Assembly (NCBI GenBank): GCA_947496605.1
Contig: CANMDF010000004.1
Span: forward strand, 270,689-334,688
Origin: an uncultured Paracoccaceae bacterium
GTDB taxonomy: Bacteria; Pseudomonadota; Alphaproteobacteria; Rhodobacterales; Rhodobacteraceae
DNA: 64,000 nucleotides
Direction: 5' to 3'
Both the position numbers and the translations under genes were made by a program. The notes under the pieces are model-generated. The model had not been told where the DNA came from. It did not search any database and saw only the letters and a program-made list of their open reading frames with translations. Positions 56,125 through 64,000 of this stretch are shown here, one piece after another (position 1 is the stretch's first letter; every line of letters starts with the position of its first letter).

Positions 56125-56419
56125 CCGCTCTGAGCCCATTGTGACCGATTTTCGGCAGTGCAGCGAAAGTCCGCAATCATGAAATGTGAAGCGATGTGAT
56201 ACTTGTTCGACATGATGAAAACCTCAATCTAAGTGTGCAGAAGGCACGATCTGCGGCTGCACCCGATTGTGACGCGGCTGGTGGATGCAAAGACGTTGGA
56301 GAAGATGGCCGCGAGTAGGGTGGATCAGGGAGATGCGAAATGAATGACTGGACCAACGGGTTTAAAGGTGTTCTGTCGAATTGCCATCCAAAAACGAGTG
56401 CATTCAAGGAGCAGTATTC
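56125..56419. other. 295-bp spacer with a possible coding remnant
   Basis: No intact gene is visible. A 36-codon frame from GTG at 56233 to TGA at 56343 encodes a plausible helical fragment (LHPIVTRLVDAKTLEKMAAS...). It could be the tail of a lost gene, but it has no start signal and no recognised match. The strong AAGGAG site of the next gene lies at the right edge. Confidence 0.3.
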
Positions 56420-57085
56420 ATGGCTTGGTTAACGCAAGAATCCTACTACCCGCAGCATCGTGTGTCGCTGGAAGTGAACAAAGACGACGAGAAACGTCGC
56501 TGGGCATACTATGATGGACTTCAATCGGCGCGACGTAAAGAGTTTCAGGATTATGAGTGGGGAGAAGGACGCGGTTCTCCTGTGACAAAGGGATGGGTGT
56601 TTGACCTGCCGGGTTGGGCCTTCAGGATCACGTTGAAAGGCAAACCAAATGCAAAGCGCAAGTTGCCCAACTTTACGGCAACGCGGGTTGGCTACCTTAT
56701 TTCGCAAGAAGTTATTGACCTCATCGAAAAACACGAACCTGGCGTTCATAAATATTGGCCAACTGAAATCTCGTGGAAAGATGGCAGCCCCTATCATGAA
56801 AAGCTGTGGATTCTGGTTGTGCAGACGCGCGCAAACACACTTAGCCATTGGGAATTAACAGAGCGGAGTGGGACCAAGGCATTGCGTCCGTATGAAGAGA
56901 GAAAGGCCGACCCTGTCGGCTTGATCCACGACAAAACGTTGACTGCGGAACGTGCAATTTGGCGCGAGTGCAGCGAGCCGGGGAAAGATCCTGATGACAT
57001 CTTTATTTCGGACGCTTTCGCCGACGACCTTGTCAAAATTGGCAGCGACGGTTGGGAACTGACGTTCCGGACGCAAGAAGCATAA
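56420..57085 (+). CDS. Imm11 (DUF1629)-like immunity protein, orphan
   Basis: 221 aa from the ATG at 56420, preceded by AAGGAG with 8-base spacing; an ATG 13 codons upstream lacks this. The segment VGYLISQEVIDLIEKHEPGVHKYWPTEISWKDGSP follows the core of Imm11/DUF1629, a family of immunity proteins paired with polymorphic toxins. The protein is soluble, Trp-rich and charged, and more AT-rich than its neighbours, which suits transfer. No toxin gene is adjacent; the spacer before it may hold a remnant. Family assignment is by pattern only. Confidence 0.55.
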   Translation: MAWLTQESYYPQHRVSLEVNKDDEKRRWAYYDGLQSARRKEFQDYEWGEGRGSPVTKGWVFDLPGWAFRITLKGKPNAKRKLPNFTATRVGYLISQEVIDLIEKHEPGVHKYWPTEISWKDGSPYHEKLWILVVQTRANTLSHWELTERSGTKALRPYEERKADPVGLIHDKTLTAERAIWRECSEPGKDPDDIFISDAFADDLVKIGSDGWELTFRTQEA

Positions 57086-57229
57086 TGCCTATTTGGGAAA
57101 CGACCCAGTGGCAGGATTTTCTGGGAAAATCGCCTTCAGTGCTTAGAAGCGAAGGCAGCGTCGCAAAATCATGATTGCAGACATTCGCGCCTCAAATATG
57201 AACGGCAACAAAGTCCGCACAGCCGCCAT

Positions 57230-57814
57230 TCAACCGACGTCGGTCTTACCGCGTCGATCATTGCGCAAGTTGGCGTAGAGGACGTGGTTCCGCCAGCGTC
57301 CGTTGATTTGCAGATAGCTTTGCGCGACACCTTCATATTTGTAGCCACATTTTTCAAGCAGCGACCGGGATGCGGCGTTTTCTGGCAAGCATCCTGCTTC
57401 TATGCGGCTTAGATCCAGCACTGAGAACGCATGATGTACGACCGCTTGGATGGCTTCGCGCATGTAGCCTTGCCGCGCGAAAGGCTCGCCGATCCAATAA
57501 CCTGTGATGCCTGATTGGGACGGGCCACGTTTGATGTGGTCAAGCGTGATCGCACCTAGCAGACCATTGTCTTCGCGCCGCACCAAGAACAGCGGCATCG
57601 CTGTGCCATTCGTAATGGACCGCTGCGCCCAATAGACCCGATTGGTAAACGCCTTGCGTGACAGGTGATCAGACGCCCACGTCGGTTCCCACGGTTTGAG
57701 AAAGTCTTCGCTGTCGCGCCGCAACGCAGCCCAAGCGCGAAAATCGCTGTGGACCGGCGGGCGCAAAGTCAGCCGTTCAGTTTCAATCCGGACCTTTTTT
57801 CTGGTCCCAATCAT
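57230..57814 (-). CDS. RimJ-type GNAT N-acetyltransferase
   Basis: 194 aa. ETERLTLRPPVHSDFRAWAALR is the usual opening of RimI/RimJ/RimL relatives; ITGYWIGEPFARQGYMREAIQAVVHHAF is the acetyl-CoA motif and IEAGCLPENAASRSLLEKCGYKYEGVA the conserved end, as in ribosomal-protein-alanine acetyltransferases. The target in this organism is unproven. Its start touches the M16 peptidase stop (one shared base), so it is the last gene of the long leftward cox-thrC run. Confidence 0.87.
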   Translation of the reverse strand: MIGTRKKVRIETERLTLRPPVHSDFRAWAALRRDSEDFLKPWEPTWASDHLSRKAFTNRVYWAQRSITNGTAMPLFLVRREDNGLLGAITLDHIKRGPSQSGITGYWIGEPFARQGYMREAIQAVVHHAFSVLDLSRIEAGCLPENAASRSLLEKCGYKYEGVAQSYLQINGRWRNHVLYANLRNDRRGKTDVG

Positions 57815-59082
57815 TACGCAGCCAACCGTGCTTTCAAAGCATCCAACGTAGGTGCCGCATCAGCCGGTCCATAAAGTGCTAAGGCCGTACCCGCCTGCCC
57901 CGCCATTTGACCGGCAAAGTCGCGGACATCGCCAGTTGTCACATCGTCAATCCGTTCGATTGTCTCATCAATGCTTGGGATACGCCCCCAGATGGACAAA
58001 AGCCGCGCAAGACGTTCAGCCCGGTTTGATGGGCTTTCCAGCCCCATCAAAAGACCCGCTTTCATCTGTGCACGCGCACGGGCAACTTCGGCCGCGCTCA
58101 TGTCATCAGCGGCGCGTTTCATCTCGTCCATCGTGATGTTTGCAAGTTCGCCGATTTGTTCAGCGCTGGTGCCCGCGTAGATCGTCGTCAGGCCTGTGTC
58201 TTCATAGGCTCCCGCTTGCGCAAAGATCGTGTAGCAGAGGCCGCGCTTTTCACGCACCTCTTGGAACAGGCGCGACGACATGCCGCCGCCCATCGCGTTG
58301 GCATAGATTTGTGCGGTGTAGATCGCTGGATCGAGATAGGTTGGTCCTTCAAGCGCCAATGCGAAATGCACTTGTTCAAGGTCCTTGTTCTCGCGCCGTT
58401 CACCACCGCCAAATGTCGCTGGTTGCATCAGTTCTGGTGCACGTGCCACCGCAGGCAAATGCCCAAACAGTGCTTCGGCTTGGGCGACGATGGCGTCATG
58501 ATCAATCGCCCCTGCCGCCGACAGGATCATCTGGTTGGGGCCGTAATGTTCACCTACAAACCCTTGCAGGTCATCGCGGCTAAAGCTGCTGACCCTTTCC
58601 GTTGGCCCAAGGATAGTACGGCCAAGGGCCTGATCGGGATAAGCCACCTCTTGCAGCCAATCAAAGATAATATCGTCAGGTGTATCCAGCGCTTGGCCGA
58701 TCTCTTGCAGGATCACGCCGCGTTCAACCTCAATCTCGGCAGGGTCAAAAACGGGATTCAACAGGATGTCTGAGATCACATCAAGCCCGAGGGTCACATC
58801 ACTTTCCAACACACGCGCATAGTATGCCGTCATTTCACGGCTAGTGTAGGCGTTGATATAGCCGCCCACGTCTTCGATGCTTTCGGCGATTTGCAACGCG
58901 CTGCGCGTCTTAGTGCCTTTGAACGCCATATGTTCAAGGAAATGCGCGATGCCGTTCTGCTCAACCCGTTCGTGGCGTCCGCCGGCCTGCACCCAAATGC
59001 CGATTGATGCTGATTTTAGCCCCGGCATGTCCTCGGTGACGATGCGAAAGCCGTTGGACAGCGTGTGCAGTTGGATGGTCAA
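57814..59082 (-). CDS. M16-family zinc peptidase (PqqL/processing-peptidase-like)
   Basis: 422 aa. The inverted zinc motif H47-F-L-E50-H51 in NGIAHFLEHMAFKGT is intact, with the third ligand Glu about 75 residues later in EIEVERGVILQEI. The C-terminal half RLFQEVREKRGLCYTIFAQ has the R/Y substrate-binding pair. This single-chain size matches the bacterial relatives of mitochondrial processing peptidase that sit beside thrC in many alphaproteobacteria. It has no signal peptide. It overlaps thrC by 4 bp. Confidence 0.92.
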   Translation of the reverse strand: MTIQLHTLSNGFRIVTEDMPGLKSASIGIWVQAGGRHERVEQNGIAHFLEHMAFKGTKTRSALQIAESIEDVGGYINAYTSREMTAYYARVLESDVTLGLDVISDILLNPVFDPAEIEVERGVILQEIGQALDTPDDIIFDWLQEVAYPDQALGRTILGPTERVSSFSRDDLQGFVGEHYGPNQMILSAAGAIDHDAIVAQAEALFGHLPAVARAPELMQPATFGGGERRENKDLEQVHFALALEGPTYLDPAIYTAQIYANAMGGGMSSRLFQEVREKRGLCYTIFAQAGAYEDTGLTTIYAGTSAEQIGELANITMDEMKRAADDMSAAEVARARAQMKAGLLMGLESPSNRAERLARLLSIWGRIPSIDETIERIDDVTTGDVRDFAGQMAGQAGTALALYGPADAAPTLDALKARLAA

Positions 59083-60464
59083 TTCTGAATCCGTTCTTTG
59101 ATAACAGCCTGAAGTGCTGCCAAGTCGTTGCTGACGCGTGTCACACGCTCTGGTCGATCATAGAGGTCCGCCATGCGCGGGGGAAGAGGTGCGGCGACAC
59201 CTGAGGCTGCTTTCACGGCGTCAGGGAATTTTGCGGGATGTGCAGTGGCCAGCGTGATCATCGGCGTGGTGCCAAGGTGCGGTTCAGCCACGTGGACGCC
59301 GACGGCGGTGTGCGGGCACAAAAGTTCGCCGTGGTTGGCCAGATAGGTTTTGATCGCGGCATGGGTTTCATCTTCGGACGCACGGCCGGATTTGAAGGTG
59401 TCCTTCAGCATCTGATAGGCACCTTGACTGATCTGGAAACCACCCTCTTTCAAGTCTTCCATTTGCCCTGCTACCGCTGCCCCATCACGCCCGTAAGCGT
59501 CAAAAAGCGCGCGTTCGAAGTTAGAGCTGACTTGGATATCCATGGATGGGCTAATTGTGGGCTCAACCCCTTCTTTGGTGTAAGCGCCTGTTTCCAACGT
59601 GCGGTGCAGGATGTCGTTGCGGTTCGTCGCAACGACAAGATCGGCGATGGGCAGGCCCATCTGTTTGGCAATGTAGCCCGCGAAAATATCGCCGAAATTG
59701 CCTGTTGGCACCGTAAAGCTGACCGTGCGATGCGGTGCGCCCAATGAGACTGCCGACGTGAAGTAATAGACGACCTGCGCCAACACGCGGCCCCAGTTGA
59801 TCGAATTGACCCCTGCCAGTTTCACATCTTCGCGAAAGGCGAAGTCGTTGAACATGTCTTTGACGGCGGCTTGGCAATCGTCGAAATCACCATCAACCGC
59901 GAGTGCGTGCACATTGCTTTCAGTAGGTGTCGTCATCTGGCGGCGCTGTACTTCGGACACACGCCCATGGGGGTACATGATGAAAACATCGACGGCCTTG
60001 AGGCCCCGGAATGCTTCGATAGCAGCCGATCCTGTGTCGCCAGAGGTCGCGCCAACGATAGTGACCCGGTCGCCTGACCGTGTCAGGGCCGCTTGGAACA
60101 TCTGCCCGATCAATTGCATTGCAAAGTCTTTGAAGGCCAGCGTTGGTCCGTGGAACAATTCCAGCAGGTAGTGGTTGCTGTCCAGCTGCACCAGTGGTGC
60201 ACGCGCGGCGTGGCCGAAGCCAGCGTAGGCTTGGTTTATGAGGTCGCGGAATTCTGCGTCGGTGAACGTGTCGCCGATGAAAGGGCGCATAACGTCATAG
60301 GCGACCTCTTCGTAGGATTTGCCCGCCATCGCCGCGATCTGGGCGTGGGTTAGCGTTGGCACGTCTTGCGGTACATAAAGGCCGCCATCGCGGGCCAGCC
60401 CGGTTAGCATCGCTTCTTCGAAACTCAGCACAGGGGCAGTGCCACGGGTCGAGATGTAGCGCAT
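59079..60464 (-). CDS. thrC: Threonine synthase
   Basis: Converts O-phosphohomoserine to threonine with PLP. 461 aa from the ATG at 60464, opening MRYISTRGTAPVLSFEEAMLTGLARDGGLYVP. The PLP lysine is K112 in FHGPTLAFKDFAMQL, and VGATSGDTGSAAIEAFRG and FTVPTGNFGDIFAGYIAKQMGLP bind the cofactor phosphate and ring. A 28-codon upstream extension overlaps SURF1 and is not used. The start codon shares a base with the SURF1 stop. Confidence 0.95.
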   Translation of the reverse strand: MRYISTRGTAPVLSFEEAMLTGLARDGGLYVPQDVPTLTHAQIAAMAGKSYEEVAYDVMRPFIGDTFTDAEFRDLINQAYAGFGHAARAPLVQLDSNHYLLELFHGPTLAFKDFAMQLIGQMFQAALTRSGDRVTIVGATSGDTGSAAIEAFRGLKAVDVFIMYPHGRVSEVQRRQMTTPTESNVHALAVDGDFDDCQAAVKDMFNDFAFREDVKLAGVNSINWGRVLAQVVYYFTSAVSLGAPHRTVSFTVPTGNFGDIFAGYIAKQMGLPIADLVVATNRNDILHRTLETGAYTKEGVEPTISPSMDIQVSSNFERALFDAYGRDGAAVAGQMEDLKEGGFQISQGAYQMLKDTFKSGRASEDETHAAIKTYLANHGELLCPHTAVGVHVAEPHLGTTPMITLATAHPAKFPDAVKAASGVAAPLPPRMADLYDRPERVTRVSNDLAALQAVIKERIQN

Positions 60465-61147
60465 CAGTTTTGGGCGTCCTTTGGGCGCAGGGTACGGCGT
60501 ATCAGGTACAGGCTCATAATCGCCCAAACTGCGGCCAGCAAGAACCATGTCACTGCGTATTCGAAATGGTCGTTCTTGATGGAAGCCGTGTTGACGGGAA
60601 GCGGAGTGATCCGGGGATCGGGCGGAGATATTTGTGTCGCAACGATCATCAAAGGCAGGGTGCCCAAAGCATCAGACATGGTCACGACGTTGCGGGCAAA
60701 CCAGATATTTGCCGCAAGGTCCGGTTCGGGTGTGCTGCTGTTCTGGTCGTCAGGCCAAATCAACGTGCCTGTGATCTGCATCGGAACCAGCAAAGCCGAG
60801 GCGTCTTTGTTGTCAATCGCAAGCAAACCTTGGTCGACCATGACCGGGCCAATCACCGTCTCAAATCTGGATATCACGCGGTAGCCTGTCCCCGCCTCTG
60901 TGCCGGATACAAGCACATGCAATTCGTCACCAGTGGGGCGCCCGCGCAGAACGACGCGGGTATATTCGTCGCTCGTCTCATTCACGAACATTGAAAGAGG
61001 GCGTGCCGGCGCTTCAAGTCGGGTCTCGATCCCTGCAAGAATCTCTTGTTTCCAGGCAAGACGCTCAACCTGCCATAGGCCAAGGCTGATCAATACGGCG
61101 CAGCCTGCCAGCCCAAGGATCAAAGGAAAGAAAATTCTACGCAGCAT
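60464..61147 (-). CDS. SURF1-family cytochrome oxidase assembly factor
   Basis: 227 aa. Two membrane helices, near residues 5-22 (FFPLILGLAGCAVLISLGLWQVERL) and 200-217 (YAVTWFLLAAVWAIMSLYLIRR), flank a periplasmic domain, the standard SURF1 plan. GLWQVERLAWK and the C-terminal NDHFEYAVTWF are the family motifs. SURF1 helps insert heme a into subunit I of aa3 oxidases. It lies between coxC and thrC, the typical rhodobacterial position. Confidence 0.92.
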   Translation of the reverse strand: MLRRIFFPLILGLAGCAVLISLGLWQVERLAWKQEILAGIETRLEAPARPLSMFVNETSDEYTRVVLRGRPTGDELHVLVSGTEAGTGYRVISRFETVIGPVMVDQGLLAIDNKDASALLVPMQITGTLIWPDDQNSSTPEPDLAANIWFARNVVTMSDALGTLPLMIVATQISPPDPRITPLPVNTASIKNDHFEYAVTWFLLAAVWAIMSLYLIRRTLRPKDAQN

Positions 61148-61166
61148 CTTGCGCCCTTAATGGTGA

Positions 61167-61193
61167 AAACGCGCGAGCTGCACTCGCGCGTTT
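61167..61193 (-). terminator. Hairpin between coxC and surf1
   Basis: A perfect 11-bp stem AAACGCGCGAG / CTCGCGCGTTT with a 5-base loop; on the minus strand it is followed by TTTTC. It lies 46 bp after coxC and may terminate part of the cox transcripts before surf1. Confidence 0.65.
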
Positions 61194-61239
61194 GGTATCT
61201 CGGTAAGGCGGATCAGGATCTACCTTACATGTCCGACGC

Positions 61240-62043
61240 TTAGATGCCCCAGATGTAGACAGCAAAGAACAAGAACAACCAGACCACGTCAACAAAGTGC
61301 CAATACCACGCGGCAGCTTCAAAGCCGACGTGCCGCTCGGGCGTAAAGTGTCCGGCGCGTGCCCGCATGTAGCAAACGAAGAGGAAAATGGTACCAATCA
61401 CAACGTGGAAGCCGTGAAAGCCAGTCGCCATAAAGAAGTTCGAGAAGAACTTGTCACCGCCAAATGTCCAGTCCTGCTGGACCAGCAGATACCAGTATTC
61501 ATAGGCCTGCAAACCAGTGAACAGGATACCTAGGATCACTGCGAGCAGGAGTCCGTGCTCTAGGTCTTTGCGGTTGTTTTCATGCACAAGCGCGTGGTGC
61601 GCCCAAGTGACCGCCATACCAGAGCAAAGCAGTACAAGTGTGTTGATCAATGGCAGGTGGAAAGCGTCAACCTGGTAAAAAGACGGCTCGACGTAAGACG
61701 TGCCCGCATATTCGCTCATCGGATAGATCGTGTGTTTGAAGAACGACCAGAACCATGCGGCAAAGAACATAACTTCGGACATGATGAACATGATGAAGCC
61801 ATAGCGCAGGCCGATCCGCACAACGGGCGTGTGATCGCCGACGTTGCTTTCGGCCACAACCTCGGCCCACCATGCGAACATGACGTAAAGGACAGCCGCA
61901 AAACCGATCAGGAACATATATGGCCCTGACCCGTGCATCCAAATCACCGCGCCGAACAGCATGATGAAAGCACCCAAACCGCCCATAAGCGGCCAGATTG
62001 ATGGCGGAAGAATGTGAAAATCGTGGTTCTTAGCGTGCGCCAT
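61240..62043 (-). CDS. coxC: Cytochrome c oxidase subunit III
   Basis: 267 aa with seven membrane helices. [53 protein letters not shown] and the C-terminal [27 protein letters not shown] are hallmarks of aa3-type subunit III. A Glu in the conserved HxxxxxEN-like [12 protein letters not shown] region is kept. It stabilises the catalytic core and supports long-lived proton uptake. It follows ctaG by 28 bp. Confidence 0.97.
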   Translation of the reverse strand: MAHAKNHDFHILPPSIWPLMGGLGAFIMLFGAVIWMHGSGPYMFLIGFAAVLYVMFAWWAEVVAESNVGDHTPVVRIGLRYGFIMFIMSEVMFFAAWFWSFFKHTIYPMSEYAGTSYVEPSFYQVDAFHLPLINTLVLLCSGMAVTWAHHALVHENNRKDLEHGLLLAVILGILFTGLQAYEYWYLLVQQDWTFGGDKFFSNFFMATGFHGFHVVIGTIFLFVCYMRARAGHFTPERHVGFEAAAWYWHFVDVVWLFLFFAVYIWGI

Positions 62044-62071
62044 GTGGTGCGTTCCCTATCGGCTAGTCGTC

Positions 62072-62683
62072 TTAATTTTGTATGGCGTCTTGCGACGCCG
62101 GTGTCAAAGTTTCCTGCGTAAGTGAGGCTTGGATTTCCTCTTCCGGCAGATCAATTTCGTAGAAAGTGTAGCTGAGCGTGATTGTGTGCACATATTGCCC
62201 TTCGCGGTCATCCACGATGGCGGGGTCCACGAAAAAGCTGACCGGCATCATCACCGTCTCGCCAGGCATAAGAACTTGCTCAACAAAGCAGAAGCATTCA
62301 ATTTTATCAAAGAACGCGCCTGCCTCGTAAGGTGTCACGTTGTAGGCGGCTTGACCCGCGATAGGTACGTCCAGCGGGTTGTGCGCCTCATAGAAGGCCA
62401 AACCGGTTTCGCCGATCCTGATCTCCATTTCGCGGACTTCGGGTTTGAAGGTCCACGGCATGTCACGCTCAAGCGATGCATCAAATCGCACCTTGATCGT
62501 TTCGTCCAAGATCACGTCGCTGCCGGTTTCGGCCACGTTTGTGGCCCCACCAAAGCCGGTCACCCGGCAGAACCAATCGTAGAAAGGCACTGATGCCCAA
62601 GCCAGCCCGCCCATCAGGACCACAACCGATACCGTCTGCACCAATGTGCGCTGTGTCCCTTTCAGATTTGGAAACAAGGTCAT
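62072..62683 (-). CDS. ctaG: Cytochrome c oxidase assembly protein, copper chaperone Cox11 type
   Basis: 203 aa, one N-terminal membrane helix (LVQTVSVVVLMGGLAWASVPFYDWFCRVTGFGG) and a periplasmic Ig-like domain. The copper site is the C-F-C motif of FFDKIECFCFVEQVLMPGETVMMPVSFFVDP; the membrane-proximal Cys in YDWFCRVTG is also kept. It delivers Cu-B to subunit I. The start overlaps the upstream small gene by 4 bp. Confidence 0.95.
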   Translation of the reverse strand: MTLFPNLKGTQRTLVQTVSVVVLMGGLAWASVPFYDWFCRVTGFGGATNVAETGSDVILDETIKVRFDASLERDMPWTFKPEVREMEIRIGETGLAFYEAHNPLDVPIAGQAAYNVTPYEAGAFFDKIECFCFVEQVLMPGETVMMPVSFFVDPAIVDDREGQYVHTITLSYTFYEIDLPEEEIQASLTQETLTPASQDAIQN

Positions 62684-62883
62684 TCGCCTGCGCCCTCCTC
62701 TGGGATGATCTGTGGACGTGCCACGTGGTCAAAACGCTCAAATTGCGCGGTTTCGCCAAGTTGCAAAACCTTGACCACCGTCAGACCGAAAATGATCGCG
62801 ATGAAACCCGCAAGGATCAGTCCAAGCCCATAGTTGCGCCCTTTGCGCCGCTCGTGGATTTCGTGTTCGACGTGCAGTGCCAT
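62680..62883 (-). CDS. Small membrane protein of the cox cluster
   Basis: 67 aa with one membrane helix (GLGLILAGFIAIIFGLTVVKVLQL), a basic, His-containing cytosolic N-terminus (MALHVEHEIHERRKGRNY) and a short C-terminal tail. Similar small proteins occur between ctaB and ctaG in rhodobacterial cox clusters. It overlaps ctaG by 4 bp and ctaB by one base, so it is certainly translated with them. A role in oxidase assembly is inferred from position only. Confidence 0.82.
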   Translation of the reverse strand: MALHVEHEIHERRKGRNYGLGLILAGFIAIIFGLTVVKVLQLGETAQFERFDHVARPQIIPEEGAGE

Positions 62884-63815
62884 TACCAGCCACCAATCCC
62901 GTATAGCCGCAGGACAGCTTCAACCAGCAGCGCCACGAAATGTGCAAAAAGATAGTAGAGCGATACCTTGAAGACTTTGATTTCAACCCGATGCTTGTCT
63001 GCTTCGCAATCTGCATCTGTGCGCCGCGAGATATCGATGGCACCTTTCAGGAACCAAGCGTTCATCACAACAGCGACAGCCAGATAGAAAGGTCCACCGA
63101 TAGATGTGAATCCAAGCCCAATCGCGACTGGCACCAAAAGCAGTGTGTAGATAATCACGTGCTTGCGGGTCACGTCCCGGCCATGTGTTTCAGTCAGCAT
63201 GGGCACACCCGCATTGCCGTAGTCAGATTTGACGAAGAGTGCGAGCGCCCAAAAATGTGGAGGTGTCCACATAAAGATCAGCGCGAACATCAGCACGCTT
63301 TCGATGCTGACGCTGCCTGTGGCCACAGCCCATCCGATCATCGGAGGGAACGCACCGGCCGCCCCACCGATCACAATGTTCTGCGGTGTCGCCCGCTTAA
63401 GCCACATGGAATAGACCACAGCGTAGAAAAAGATGGTGAACGCAAGAAGAAACGCGGCGAGAAAGTTTGTCGCGAGCGCCAGCAGGACAATTGCAAACCC
63501 AGAAAGCCCAAGCCCGATACCCAATGCTTCGCCCGGTGCGACGCGACCTGACGGAATGGGCCGTCCTGCCGTGCGTTTCATGCGCGCATCGATGTCAGCG
63601 TCCCACCACATGTTCAACGCGCCGGATGCGCCAGCGCCGACAGCGATGCAAAGGATCGCCACAAAACCAATGAAAGGATGGACCGGTACTGGGGACACCA
63701 AAAGCCCGACCAACGCGGTAAAGACCACGAGCGACATCACACGTGGTTTCAACAGAGCGAAATAATCGCCCATGCTTGCTTCATAGCCTTGATCAGATGC
63801 GCTTATATCGCTCAT
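62883..63815 (-). CDS. ctaB: Protoheme IX farnesyltransferase (heme O synthase)
   Basis: 310 aa, nine membrane helices, UbiA superfamily. ALLKPRVMSLVVFTALVGLLVSP at the start, the first Asp-rich motif NMWWDADIDARMKRTAGRPIPSG and the loop DYGNAGVPMLTETHGRDVTRKHV are typical. It adds farnesyl to heme b, giving heme o for later conversion to heme a. It stands between coxB and ctaG. Confidence 0.96.
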   Translation of the reverse strand: MSDISASDQGYEASMGDYFALLKPRVMSLVVFTALVGLLVSPVPVHPFIGFVAILCIAVGAGASGALNMWWDADIDARMKRTAGRPIPSGRVAPGEALGIGLGLSGFAIVLLALATNFLAAFLLAFTIFFYAVVYSMWLKRATPQNIVIGGAAGAFPPMIGWAVATGSVSIESVLMFALIFMWTPPHFWALALFVKSDYGNAGVPMLTETHGRDVTRKHVIIYTLLLVPVAIGLGFTSIGGPFYLAVAVVMNAWFLKGAIDISRRTDADCEADKHRVEIKVFKVSLYYLFAHFVALLVEAVLRLYGIGGW

Positions 63816-63849
63816 GCCGGACCTTTAGATCATCGAACAGATGTTGGGT

Positions 63850-63876
63850 GTAAGGTGGGCTAATGTCCCACCTTAC
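63850..63876 (-). terminator. Hairpin between coxB and ctaB
   Basis: GTAAGGTGGG / CCCACCTTAC is a perfect 10-bp stem with a 7-base loop, 3 bp past the coxB stop. No T tract follows on either strand, so it may stabilise the coxB message or attenuate entry into the assembly genes. Confidence 0.6.
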
Positions 63877-63879
63877 GAC

Positions 63880-64000
63880 TTAGGACGTGCCGGTCGCTTC
63901 TGCGAGCCATGCATCATATGTCTCTTGGCTCACAACTTTGACTGTGATGGGCATATAGGCGTGGTCTTTGCCGCAAAGCTCAGAACACTGGCCAAAATAA
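63880..64000 (-). CDS. coxB: Cytochrome c oxidase subunit II (C-terminal 40 codons only)
   Basis: The frame runs off the right window edge. The visible part begins [18 protein letters not shown], which is the Cu-A binding motif (C-x-E-x-C-x-x-x-H) of subunit II, with Met at the usual ligand position, and ends ...WLAEATGTS. Cu-A receives electrons from cytochrome c. It is followed by ctaB, the usual order in this group. Confidence 0.96.
   Translation of the reverse strand, partial: YFGQCSELCGKDHAYMPITVKVVSQETYDAWLAEATGTS

Overview
The window looks like chromosome from a marine alphaproteobacterium of the Rhodobacteraceae (Roseobacter group). The reasons are the gene order coxB-ctaB-small protein-ctaG-coxC-surf1-thrC-M16 peptidase, several roseobacter-typical conserved proteins (DUF6280-like and DUF1178 proteins, a VPLPA-CTERM protein, an EI-Ntr type ptsP), moderate-to-high GC, and an intergenic repeat around GCCTCCGGCGG that I associate with this group. 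No rRNA, CRISPR array, prophage or insertion sequence is visible. One tRNA (Cys) is present.

Layout. 0-8 kb: 3' part of metF, a hot-dog thioesterase, a DUF2235 alpha/beta hydrolase, a PhnZ/TmpB-like HD-domain protein, a small lipoprotein, valS, and a 53-codon twin-arginine mini-gene. 7-18.5 kb: two aminotransferases around a 60-aa membrane protein, an MsbA-type ABC exporter overlapping ygfZ, efp, a DUF6280-like gene, cobQ, a PopZ-like protein, tolC and a PIMT-family methyltransferase. 18.6-26.3 kb: envelope sugar genes. One operon is GT2 - LABN-domain protein - ArnT-like GT39. Beyond a VPLPA-CTERM protein and tRNA-Cys, a second operon is NeuC-like epimerase - two tandem Kdo-transferase paralogues. 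26.3-40.4 kb: modABC behind a deacetylase-family gene, Nudix, DUF1178, SDR, lysC (with an internal, SD-preceded in-frame start for a beta subunit), ptsP, EcsC, GNAT, flavin reductase, SulP transporter, and the MTA/adenine salvage pair (MTA phosphorylase, apt).

40.4-56.1 kb is the most unusual region. It is a bidirectional catabolic/transport locus. Eleven genes run leftward almost without gaps: ABC ATPase, SnoaL-like, SnoaL-like, HisD-like dehydrogenase, M15-like protein, SDR, LacI regulator, SnoaL-like, bicupin, MetE-like, FAD-linked oxidase. Four run rightward: sugar-type binding protein, two permeases, SnoaL-like. The two arms share a control region holding two identical 16-bp LacI-type operators in inverted orientation. 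Four NTF2/SnoaL-fold proteins, three of them with two domains, surround one CUT1-type importer and a set of dehydrogenases. I read this as an importer plus catabolic enzymes for one unidentified small organic substrate under LacI control; the substrate cannot be named from sequence.

56.1-64 kb: a probable orphan Imm11-type immunity protein in a disturbed-looking spacer, then the leftward aa3 oxidase assembly run from coxB (cut by the window end) to a GNAT acetyltransferase. Most of this run overlaps gene to gene, so co-transcription is likely apart from two hairpins after coxB and coxC.
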